A stretch of DNA of 11,311 nucleotides from Paraglomus occultum. Lineage: Eukaryota; Glomeromycota; Glomeromycetes; Paraglomerales; Paraglomeraceae. A model generated the notes under the pieces. That model saw only the letters and a program-made list of their open reading frames with translations, did no database searches and was not told where the DNA came from. Of this stretch, positions 1 to 9,622 are shown piece after piece; the stretch's first letter is position 1; each line of letters opens with the position of its first letter. Location of the stretch: NCBI GenBank assembly GCA_910592205.1, contig CAJVPJ010001222.1, positions 1-11,311 of the forward strand, in the 5' to 3' direction. The position numbers and the translations under genes were made by a program.

Positions 1-467
1 TTGGGAAGCAAAAGAGTATCTTTAATTTTTTTTGGGTCCATTTTATTAAAGTAATTTTAACTAAATGCCAGAAGAAAAAGTTGATAATAATCCATCACCT
101 GCGGAAATCAGGAGTTTTTTAGTTAGGTAGTTAATAAAATCCTTTTTCGGCCTTTATATGTGGACTAAACTAGAAATAAGGGCAAAAATGTCCTCAATTC
201 ACACCAAAGAGACAGGAATGAACTCCAGAAAAAGGAGAGTTAAAAACAGAAAGGCCCGGGAATAAATTCCAACAAGAAATTTATGGTAAAATCTAAAAAA
301 TAGATGGCAAATCAGCAAAACACTCATTTAAAAAAGTTTGATGCCGAATAAAATTTGCTTCCCTACCTATTCACCTGGCGGTAGTTATTTATTGGCTAAT
401 TGGTGAATCAGACACCAACCAAATCATGTAGATAGCCAATTTCAGGCTTGAAGAAGTTATGGTTTGA
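1..467. other. Region without a convincing gene
   Basis: This stretch lies downstream of the minus-strand J-domain gene and carries stops in most frames even with TGA read as Trp. The best coding remnant is on the plus strand at 65-265 (listed separately). Two overlapping imperfect hairpins are visible: attcacc at 369-375 can pair with ggtgaat at 402-408, and ttggtg at 400-405 can pair with caccaa at 413-418. Neither is followed by a T-run on either strand, so I do not call a terminator. I see no tRNA or rRNA here. Confidence 0.5.
65..265 (+). pseudogene. Possible decayed short ORF interrupted by TAG
   Basis: An ATG at 65 opens a 21-codon frame that ends in TAG at 128-130. The same frame then stays open to a TAA at 263-265, so 66 codons run with one internal stop. 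The second part ends in a very basic stretch (SRKRRVKNRKARE). TAG is a true stop in code 4, so this is either a broken gene or chance. I recognise no family. There is no clear ribosome binding site. The second part could start on its own at ATG 158 or 188. Confidence 0.2.
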
Positions 468-2318
468 TTAGTAACCTCTTGGAGGAACTTGGATTTGGGC
501 TTGATATCTTTGCTGATTACTATCACTTGAAACCACTAAAATGGACTTTTGCATTTCTAATTTTGCTAATTCTTCCTTGGCTAGACGAATTTTTTCTAAC
601 TCTTGGCCATCTAACTTTTTTTTAGCCAAAATTTGCTGCCGAAGTTGCGTTTGTCTTTCAAATAAATAGTTGCAAGTATCTTGATGAGTGTCTGAATAAA
701 TGATTAACGATTGTAATTTTAAAAATTCCTCTAGATCATCAGTCTTCTCAGAAACCTTTATATTAAGTTTATTTTTTTTTAATTTATCCTTTGCAGAGTC
801 AAGTAAGTGATTAAAGTATTCTCATTTTTCTTTTATATCTACTTCTAACTTCCTTATTAAATCACTCTTAAACGTCTCGCTTAGAAATTCTAATTGCAAG
901 TCTCACACTTCTTTTTTTTTAATTAAAACTGCATTAATTTCTGCCTCTTCTAATTTCTCAGTAAGTTTTGCTTTAGATCTTTTTAATTGTTTTTGAGCGA
1001 GAGGATTAGCGCTGTCCTTGTTTAACTCTTCTTGAGATTCAATTAAGTCATCAATTTCACCTTGATACTTAATGTTTAACTTATCCTTCAGATTAGCAAC
1101 TAGTTCATCCAGCTCATTTTCTTGTTTTTTTAATCAATAATTTTTCAAATTTACTAATTGTTCTTTTGATTGTTTAACTGTTCTTTCAAGAGACATGTTT
1201 TTGTTTTCCAAAGAAGATATATAAGTTTGCATTTGTCCGACTACCGATTGATGGCTTAGTGAAGCATTTGTGAGTTCATTCTCTTTTTTTCTTAAGGCTT
1301 TTTCTAAGCCATACACCTGACTATTTTTGGTTTCTAAATCTTTTTCCAGTCTTTGCAATTTACTCCCCTGTTCCTTCAAATGTCTTTCCAAACCTTCTTT
1401 ATCTTTATTAAGAAAATAAACATTGTTATATTCCTGGTTTAACTTCTCTTCAGACTCGTTTCTAGCCTTAATCAGTTCTTCTAATCTTCTATTTAGGTCT
1501 TCTTTTTCACCTCTTAATTTGCTATTAGTCTTTTTTTTGGCAGATAATTTATCAACTATTTCTTGATTTTGCTCTTGTAAATCCTGAATATTTTTTTGTG
1601 TTCCTTCCCACTCGCCTAGGGTTATGTTAGGACGACTATCTCTCTCCTTCTCAAGAGAATCATTCTTTTTTTTCAATTCATCAATCTGTTCCAATAATTT
1701 TTCAGTGAGATCTTCAAGTTCTTTTTTATTTCTAAGTAACTCATCCTGAGAAAAGTGAATTTCAACATTTTTATCTATAAATTTCAAGTTAGTTATGGGG
1801 TTATTATCACAACGGATTACCTGCAGGTTAGGACAATTACTCGCCTCTAATTTAGTTATTCTATTACCTGATAAATCAATCTCTTTTAAGCCAACAAAAT
1901 CTACCAAACTTAAAGGACCTTCTAGATTCTTGCCTCTAATGGCCTCTAAAGAGTCAATTTTAAATTTGGGATTAGTTGCTACTCTGGATGGATTATATGT
2001 TCTTCTGCCACCAACTGAAATGGTATATTGTGATGATTCTTGATTTGAAAATCGTTGTTTTAAGTAGTTAACCAACCATTGCTGGGCATTTCCTGTTGAG
2101 TTATCATATTCACTTCTTTTTTGAGGATCAGAAAGAATTTCACAGGCTTCTTTAATTTTTTTAAACATTTCATCGGCTTCCTTCCTAGTTTTAGCAGGGG
2201 AATTTCCACGGTCAAAACTATCAGGATGCCATTTTAAACTCAGCCTTTTGTAAGCATCTCTAATTTCCCCTAACGTAGCATTTTTGTTTATTTCTAGTAT
2301 TTCATATAATGTAGTCAT
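468..2318 (-). CDS. J-domain / LRR / long coiled-coil protein
   Basis: This encodes 616 residues from ATG at 2318 to TAA at 468-470, with three TGA codons read as Trp (1134-1136, 903-905, 822-824). Residues 3-73 form a DnaJ-type J domain with the HPD triad at 31-33 (KWHPDS) and the typical EILSDPQKRSEYD end. J domains recruit DnaK/Hsp70 and stimulate its ATPase. The Gly/Phe-rich, zinc-finger and C-terminal domains of true DnaJ are absent, so this is a J-domain protein and not the housekeeping chaperone. Residues 77-90 (NAQQWL...) resemble the LRR N-cap motif of the neighbouring LRR proteins. Residues 131-180 hold about two LRR units (LEGPLSLVDF, DLSGNRITKLE). From about 190 to 600 the protein is Lys/Glu/Leu-rich coiled coil. 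There is no signal peptide or membrane segment. It starts 14 bases after the upstream LRR gene and is probably co-transcribed with it. A plausible role is tethering Hsp70 to an LRR- or coil-bound partner; this is inference. Confidence 0.92.
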
Positions 2319-2332
2319 AATTATTCTAATTT

Positions 2333-4231
2333 TTATTTTTGTTCAATATGTGCTGTTAATCCTGGTTCCTGTTGCTGTTGAGCAATTTGTGCATGCTTTA
2401 ATTCTATGTTCTTAATCCGAATTTTCTCATGTAATCGACCAACTTTTTTTTCCAAACAAGCAATTTCTTTTTCAATTATTTGCACCTCACTTTCTAATTG
2501 CTGCCTAGTAGCAACATTCTTTACTTTATGAAACACACCTTTTAATGTGCTACTTTTTTTAAATTTATCTATCTCTTCCTCAATCAAGGATGATTTTCTT
2601 TCCTTGAGTTGTTTTAAAATTTCCTTTAATTCTTTTTCTTTTTTATTTAGAGAATCCAACTGTTTCTGAATCACTTCTTTTGGTTGAATCACCTCCATTT
2701 TCGCTTGCTGAACCAAATGAAAATTAGCATTTCTTCACCTCTTCAGATTTTCAAGATAATTAGAAAGTTCCGGCGAATTTATTTCTTCCTCTTTAACCTT
2801 TAATAGAATTATCTCTTCAACTAAATTTTCTGCAGCAACAAATGTTCGCTCCTGAGGAGGAACAGTTTTTAAAATTTCTTCAATCTTACTCACTCTAGTT
2901 GGAGTATTATACGAGGTACAATAAAATTCTTCCAAACTTTCCGGTAAGTACTCTAAACCACGATCAATGTCCGTCGCCTCAATATTTAAGAATTTTAATC
3001 CAGTCATATTTTTTAAAGATTTTAGTGAGCCACAAAAGCGGTTATAATTTCCTCTTTTTATCTCTGTCTGACCATTGCTGCTACTAATATCAAGCGATTC
3101 CAAATTAACAAAGGGAGTTAATTCAGACAAATCACAACGTAAAAAAATGTTATTTTGTAAACCAAGATGGGTTAATTTTTGCTCGTCGAGTTCATAAAAA
3201 TCAAAACTAACTAAACGATTATTAGAGCAATTTAGTTTGGTGAGTTCTGGACAATTACTTATAGTTAAATTAGCAAGTTGGTTGCCAGAACAATAGACCT
3301 CGGTAAGACTAGGACAATTGCTTATATTTAATTGAGTAAGTTGATTTTTATCGCAGCATAAATACTCAAGTCGTGGGTGATCACCAAGCTCCAATTTATT
3401 AATCCTTTGTCCCGTACAATCCAACACTACCAGATCCTTGAAATCTGCCAGAACCAAAGGACCTTTTAGAAGATTTTCTTCTCCTGTTTCAGAAGAACTA
3501 ATATCTAATTCAATAACATTAATTCTTCCTTCTTTTGGGTAGTTTTGGTCTAATCATTCTTGTATTTTCATTTCAGCAGGTTTTGAAGAAGAATCTTTAA
3601 TCAAAGGTAAAAAAACTTCCTTCCCAATCCGCTGTTGAGCTCGATCCCTTCTTCAAGGTGGCAAATAATAGTACTTTCTACCTGTAAGTTTAATTTCACG
3701 TAAATATTTTTCTAATTCCTCTCGAATCCTTTCGCATCCAGCCTTATCTCCCTGAGCATTATCACAATAAATTTTTTCTAAACTTTCTGGCAAAAATTCC
3801 GACCCCTCACTAATATCAGTGTTAGAAATGTCCAACTCTTCTAATTTGACCAAGTCCTTCAAAGGCTCTAAGGAGCCAGTAAAATGGTTATAAATGCCTT
3901 TTCGGATTTTGTTTGGCTCAGTAGTGCCCAAATGTAACTTTCTCAAATTAACAAAATCGCTAAAACAAGTCAAATTTTGATTATCTAACAAGTCATTGTT
4001 ACTTATTCTTAAATCAATCAGTTTTTCTTTATTAGCAAAAGAGTCCCAATCTAATCTAGTTATTAAATTATTTGAACAGTCAAATTTTTTAAGATTGCTA
4101 AAACCCTCTAAACTTAATGGACCCTTTAACTGTCTTCCTAAACCCTTATTGCTAATATCCAGTTCTTCAATATTAATTCTTTTGTCTCTTGGATATTTTT
4201 TATCCAATCATTCTTGTGCTTTTAATTTCAT
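2333..4231 (-). CDS. Tandem LRR module protein with coiled-coil tail
   Basis: This encodes 632 residues from ATG at 4231 to TAA at 2333-2335. Four TGA codons (4208-4210, 3653-3655, 3554-3556, 2735-2737) must be Trp; under the standard code it looks like three unrelated ORFs. Residues 1-195 and about 221-460 are two copies of one LRR module. Each begins with a cap, AQEWLDKKYPRDKR...ELDIS in the first and IQEWLDQNYPKEGR...ELDIS in the second. The cap is followed by KGPL-x-L and Cys-containing repeats of about 21 residues (LDCS-x-N-x-L-x-x-L). Each ends with TDI...YLPESLE...YC. Residues about 500-630 are charged coiled coil. LRRs normally bind proteins; the partner is unknown. It is the first gene of a likely two-gene operon. 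The ATG is preferred because an in-frame stop lies eight codons upstream; there is no good Shine-Dalgarno. There is no signal peptide. The internal ATG at 3571 could start a shorter form, but the frame is continuous. Confidence 0.91.
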
Positions 4232-4262
4232 TTTCTTTTTAATTATTACAGTCTATTTTTTT

Positions 4263-4280
4263 CCAATCACCCCACCAACC
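4263..4280 (-). other. G-rich tract in the operon leader
   Basis: On the minus strand this reads GGTTGGTGGGGTGATTGG, in an otherwise AT-rich intergenic region. It has enough GG pairs with short loops for a two-quartet G-quadruplex. It also contains GGTGAT, which could pair with the 16S anti-Shine-Dalgarno region, but it ends about 30 nt before the ATG, too far for ordinary initiation. It lies just inside the predicted transcript, so a leader RNA element is possible. Confidence 0.35.
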
Positions 4281-4287
4281 AAGTCAA

Positions 4288-4317
4288 ATTATACCTAACT
4301 AGGAGTGATTATTACAA
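4288..4317 (-). promoter_or_regulatory. Sigma-70-like promoter of the minus-strand operon
   Basis: On the minus strand, TATAAT (plus positions 4288-4293) matches the -10 consensus exactly. TTGTAA (4312-4317) lies 18 bases upstream and matches TTGACA at four of six positions. Transcription would start near 4281, leaving a leader of about 50 nt before the LRR gene at 4231. This is a motif reading only; AT-rich DNA yields such matches by chance. Confidence 0.5.
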
Positions 4318-4876
4318 AAAGTTATTCTAGTTAGATATCTCCTTATTTTCTGACCATAGGCAATTATTTTTTTAGTTAATTATATTATTTAAAGTTAATA
4401 GGAATTTTTAACTTATATTTATAATTTTATACATTTTGTCAGCCAAGTTACAAGTTTTTTAATTTAATATAATAAAGTAACAATTAGCATGAGAAAAAGG
4501 CTGAAGGAGAAAGATGCTTTGCTACCAGAACACAGCAAAAATAAAGAAAATTTGCACAAGGAAAGGGAAAAATAAAATCAGATTTAACAGTTAACAATAA
4601 AGGTAAAAAAAAATCCAACAACAAAAAAATGCTCTCTTTTTGAAAATAAGTCAAAAAAAGCAAAAAAATCTCTCCTCCCTGTAAAATTTTTTTGTAAAAG
4701 TCTTTTAAAATTAACCATCTTCGAGAATTGTCGATTACCATTTTGTTGAATATTCAAAGCAACCAATAGGCTATTTGGCAGGCAAGGGGCATTTTGACGA
4801 TACTACTAATTATCGAACAAATAAAATTTCCATTTTGACCTCTTGCTAGATTTATCTCAGTTAAAATTATGCTTAT
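4318..4876. other. AT-rich divergent intergenic region
   Basis: This separates the minus-strand LRR operon from pnp. Within about 4489-4700 the plus strand is strikingly purine/A-rich. The only ORFs are weak: a plus-strand 28-codon frame at 4489-4575 (starts MRKRLKEKDA), and on the minus strand an 85-residue hydrophobic frame at 4484-4741 overlapped by another frame ending upstream at 4766. None has a recognisable domain, and the minus-strand frames look like a by-product of T-rich composition. TTGAC-like hexamers occur at 4794-4799 and 4835-4840, with AT-rich -10-like TAAAAT at 4862-4867, but the spacing is too long for a confident pnp promoter. Confidence 0.5.
4746..4757. promoter_or_regulatory. 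Perfect 12-bp palindrome upstream of pnp
   Basis: TTGAATATTCAA is a perfect dyad about 120 bp before the pnp start. It could be an operator half-site pair for a dimeric repressor. No second copy was noticed in the window, so this is only a candidate. Confidence 0.2.
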
Positions 4877-6778
4877 ATGAGCGAAGGTGTCCTTAAACAA
4901 AATTTTTCTAGCAGTTCAAAGAAGAGATTTGAGTTTTATTTCCATGATAAAGAAGTAATCTTTGAGCTCGACCAGTTAGCCAGCAAAAGTGATAAGTCAA
5001 TAATTTGTCGTTATGGCAACACTACTGTTCTGACCGTTCTAACGATTAAAGAATTGACAAAAAGCGTTAACTCCTTTTTTCCTTTAACCATCACTTTTGA
5101 AGAGAAATTTTATTCAGTAGGAAGGATTCCTAATGTTTTTACGAAGCGGGAAGGCAAACCTAGTTATGATGCCATTACAGCCGCTCGGCTAATTGACCGC
5201 TCGCTGCGGAGTTTTTTTCCTTTTCCAAGTAGTCAGGAAGTCCAAATATCTAACTCAGTTCTTTCCTTCGACCAAGACTGCGACCCCCGAATAGTTAGTA
5301 TTTGAAACTCTTTTCTAGTTTGCTACCTTTGTCCTAATTTACCTTTTTTTTCTACCCCATTAGCGGCAGTAATTGTTGGCCAAGAAGAGCAAAAATTTAC
5401 TTGTAATCCCAGTAATGAAAAATTAGATAATTCTCCCTTGGAATTAATTGTCAGTGCGACGGAAGAAAAAATTACTATGTTAGAGGCTGGAGCCCAAGAA
5501 ATAAGAGAAGGAGAATTAGAACAGGCCATTTCCTTCGCCCACCAGGAAATTCAGTTACTAATTGGCTTTTTTCAGCATATTGCCAACAATTTAGGGGTTA
5601 AAAAGAAGAAAGTAGAGACTAAACCAATTACCAATGATAAATGATTAGAGGAAAAAGGAAATTCTTATTTAGGCCAAATTCTTTTGACACCAAATCTTAC
5701 TTGAATAGAAAAGGAGAAAAAAATGAAAGAAGTTCGGCAAGAATTAACTAAGGAATATTATGCGGAAAATCCCCAACTTGAGGAAGAATTTGTGAAAGAT
5801 TTGGTGGAGGAATTTTGAGATGCTTGTTTACGAAACTGAATGCGGAAACTTTGAAAAGAAAAACAAGTGCGACTAGATGGCCGAGGAGCCGACCAAATTC
5901 GTCCCTTGGAAATCCAAATTGACTATTTGCCAAACGTTCACGGTAGTGCGGTGTTTGCGCGCGGAGAAACCAAAGTTCTCTCCGTAATAACTATTGGTAA
6001 AATCAGTGAAAAGCAATTAGTTGATAGCATTTTTAATCGCTCCTACAAGCATTTTATCCACCATTACAATTTTCCTTCCTTTGCGGTTAATGAAATTGCT
6101 AGTTATCGGGCAGTTTCTCGACGCGAAATCGGCCACGGCGAATTAGTGGAAAAAACTTTTGACCACCTCATTCCTCCTCCTAATTCCTTTCCTTACACGG
6201 TTCGAGCAGTTTCTGAAGTTCTTTCTTCGGATGGTTCTTCCTCTCAGGCTTCGATTTGTGCCACTTCTTTATCCCTCATGGCAGCGGGAGTCCCACTAAT
6301 TAGGCCAGCCACCGGAATCGCCCTGGGCCTGTTTGAAGGCCAGATTTATAGCGATATTAACGGCTTAGAGGATAAGTTAGGGGAAATGGACTTTAAAATT
6401 GCGGGTACCGAAAAAGGTATTTGTTCCGTGCAATTAGACGTCAAAAATCAGGGAATTAGCCAGGAATTAATAAAAACTAGTTTGGCGAAGGCTCGCCAAG
6501 CCCGAATCTATTTGTTAGAGGAGATGAAAAAGCATATTTATCACCCGCGCCCTAATTTGCCAATCCAAGTTATTAAGTGTCGTCGTTTTGTGGTAGAAAA
6601 AGAAAAAATAGGCTTAATTATTGGCCCCCGAGGAAAAACCATTAATCAATTGACCGAGGAAACTGGTTCAACTATCGAAGTTCAGCCAGACGGTTTTATC
6701 CTTATTTATCACCAAGAGGAAGATAAATTAGAACAAACTTACCGAGCAATTAAAGAGATAATTAAAGGCGGTTTTTAA
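4877..6778 (+). CDS. pnp: Polynucleotide phosphorylase (PNPase), lacking S1 domain
   Basis: PNPase degrades RNA 3'-to-5' by phosphorolysis, releasing nucleoside diphosphates, as a cytoplasmic trimer. This ORF gives 633 residues, with six TGA codons as Trp (5303, 5642, 5702, 5816, 5837, 5852). The first RNase PH domain is recognised by FFPLTITFEEKFYSVGRIP, the FTKREGKPS RNA-binding loop and ARLIDRS. The central helical domain contains MLEAGAQEI...FAHQEIQ. The second RNase PH domain starts near residue 331 (VRLDGRGADQIRP) and has SSDGSSSQAS and the catalytic Asp pair D499/D505 in EDKLGEMDF. A KH domain follows with the GPRG loop at 583-586. The protein then stops at TAA; typical PNPases are about 700 residues and continue into an S1 domain, for which I see no coding trace downstream. 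Part of the first RNase PH domain (around WNSFLVCYLC) is diverged. No Shine-Dalgarno precedes the ATG at 4877. PNPase has been reported missing from some mycoplasmas, so its retention is informative. Confidence 0.97.
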
Positions 6779-6891
6779 AATAGTAGGTTTAGGATTGACA
6801 TGCAGAGACAACGGGATTACCGGGAAAGATAAGAAGTTAAAAGCGAGAAAATTTATATTTAAAAATAAAAAAAAGATGCTAGCGAGAAATA

Positions 6892-6923
6892 ATTTTACTA
6901 AAATTACTTTAATATGGTAAAAT
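6892..6923 (+). promoter_or_regulatory. Hairpin overlapping the kinase gene start codon
   Basis: ATTTTACTA (6892-6900) can pair with TGGTAAAAT (6915-6923) through nine pairs including one G-T, with a 14-nt loop. The downstream arm includes the first two bases of the ATG at 6922, so the fold would sequester the start. All but one of the pairs are A-T or G-T, so stability is low and chance is plausible. A TAAAAT at 6899-6904 inside it could instead be a -10 element giving a leader of about 11 nt. Confidence 0.2.
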
Positions 6924-9622
6924 GGTAAACTGAAAAGACATAGACATAAATTTTACAGAAGAATTACAAGAGGAGTGAGAAAGTAAAGGATTTAGTTGTG
7001 AGGAGACTAAAGAATGGACAGACATTGGATTAACTGTTAATGATGCCGAATATGCTTACTGGCTAAAAGATATTAAAAAATTTGATAGTGATTGAGTCCA
7101 CAATTATGGTAATGATGAGGAATTAAGAAAGCAATATCAAGAATATTCAATTTCAAGATGACGTAGTAAGAAATTCACTGATGAGGAAATAAAGGCCTGA
7201 AAAAAAGTTGGTCTCAGACCACAAGATGGCGGTTATGCGGCTTGAATGAGAGATATTACTAAGATAACTCCTGAGGAATACCTTTATTGTTTAGAGGGAG
7301 ATAGTGATAGACTATTAAGAGAACAACACCAGAAGTTTTTGGAAGAGAGGAAAGTCAGGTCAACTTCCCAAAGCGGAAGTAACTACCTAGCAAGGGAATC
7401 CTTAGCGACAAGAAACCTTGGGGCAAACGCTCAAGAATGACTGGACAATGAGTATCCAAAAGAAGAAAGAAACAAAATTAAAGAATTAGATATTAGTAAA
7501 GAAATTACAGGTGAAACATTAGAAGGCTCTTTGAAGTTAGAAGGATTTGTCAACTTGAGAAAATTGGATTGTAGTGATCAAATGTTAACAAATCTGGATT
7601 TAACTTCTTGCTCTAATTTGCAAGAATTAGACTGCTCCTCTTGTCAATTAACTGAATTGGATCTGCATAAGTGTCCAAATTTAGAAGAATTATATTGTTC
7701 ATTTAACGAGTTATCTAAATTAAAAGTTGGCTGTTGTCCTAATCTAAGAGAATTAGTATGTGATGGTAATAAGTTTAGTGAACTAAATCTAAGAAAAAAT
7801 AAAAGAATAAAAAAGATTGCTTGTCGCTTCAATTCATCCTTGATTGGAGCAAACCTAAGTAATTGTAGAGAACTAAAAGAATTTCTTTGCGTTGGAACTT
7901 CTCTAATTATTGTTGACCTCGCTAATTGTGATAAGTTAGAAAAATTTAGTTGTTTTTTTAGTCCGCTCCCTAATTTGAATTTTTTTAATGGATTGCCTTT
8001 TCCCGAAAATTTAAAGATAATTGAGTTGAATAATTCTGGATTTTCGCCGCAAGATTTGTCTTGTTTTGCCAAATTTATTAATTTAGAAGAATTGTCGATC
8101 AGCAACAATCATTTTCGTGGGTCGCTTGAGCATTTGAGTAATTTGACTAAATTAAAAAGTCTTAATATCTCAAATACTGATATTGATTCTGGTTTAGAAT
8201 ATTTGCCAGAAAACTTAGAAGAAATATATTGTAATAATTGTCAAGGGCTAATCGACCAATTAGGTGATTGCAAAAAGGATTCATCGGGGCGTTATCATTA
8301 CCAAGATTGAAGAAAAGACCATCCAGAGTTAATCAAAAAGGCTCAAGCAGAAAAAGAATCTTTGCTCAGTTTAGGAGTTTTATCAATTGCTTCCACCAAA
8401 GATCAAACTTTACAGCAAAAGAACACCCTTAAGCCTTCTCTAGAAAGACTAATTGGAAGAGGTGGTTATGGTGAAGTCTACTACGGTAAATGAAAACTGC
8501 AAGATGTGGCAGTTAAAAAACTATACTTATCGCTCCCTAATACTTCTGAATTTGACATTAAAGATATTAAAGAGGAAATTAATATTCTTAAAAACCTGCG
8601 AAACAAACATATTATCCAGTATTATGACACTTATTCTGATGACCAAGAACTCCTTATTATCATGGACTATGCCGAAAATGGCACTTTAACTAAGTTTATC
8701 AATGATAACAAGGACGAGGAACATAATTGAGATCTTAACAATGAATTTATTCAACAAATGACGCTTGGACTAGCCTATATTCATCACCAAGGCATTATCC
8801 ATCGGGATTTAAAAAGTATGAATATTTTGCTTGATAAACATTTTCAAATAAAAATATCTGATTTTGGGCTATCAAAAACTAAGAATATTAGTTCTTCTTA
8901 TTCAAAACATGGTGACATAGTAGGCACTTTAAGGTGAATGGCTCCAGAATTACTTAGCAATCCTAACAATTCGGGATATTCTGAGCAATCAGATATCTAT
9001 GCCTTAGGTATGATTATTTGAGAAATTGCTGCTAAGTGTACAATTCCTTTTAAAGATATTGGCTATAACCTAATAGGTTTTCACATCATTAACAACGGAA
9101 AAGAAACCATACCCGCTGACACTCCTCAAAATATTCAATATCTCATTCAACAGTGCTGATTAGTTAATCCCCCAGCAAGAATAGCCTTAGAAAAAATACT
9201 GTTAATAATTAAAAACAATGACCAGCCAGATAATCATAAATCTACTGGTTTAACTAAAGAGTTTAAACGCAAAGTATCTCTTTCGGCAGAAAATTTTGCT
9301 AGCAAAAAAAGCAAACTAGCAAACCAAACTAAACCAATGGACTGTGATCAAGAGTGAGTTAATATCCATCCTAGTTTTACTTTGCAGTTGGTCCAGTCTT
9401 GACAAAATCAAGGTTTTAGTTATTCGGAAGTTTACGATTGAATTAGAATTAGTTCCCCTACTAACCAAGCCCAAGCTATCCGAGAGCCTGAATTCTACAC
9501 TTGACTGCGAGATATTAAGCAAGTTGATTCTGATTGAGTGTACAATTATGGTAATCTAACCCAATTAAAGCAAGAATACCAAACTTATCAGCAGCAAGCA
9601 CAAATAGAAATTCTTCCTAAAC

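Noticed and set aside
4489-4575. Plus-strand 28-codon ORF starting MRKRLKEKDA
   Set aside because: It is short, lies in a purine-rich stretch, and has no ribosome binding site or family.
4484-4741. Minus-strand 85-residue hydrophobic ORF between the two operons
   Set aside because: It has no domain and no ribosome binding site, it is overlapped by another open frame, and its Phe/Leu richness is what T-rich non-coding DNA would give.
6795-6800. Perfect TTGACA -35 hexamer downstream of pnp
   Set aside because: No -10-like hexamer lies 16-19 bases downstream, so it is probably chance.
7644-8108. Minus-strand 154-residue ORF inside the LRR-kinase gene
   Set aside because: It is antisense to a strongly supported LRR coding region and has no recognisable motif.
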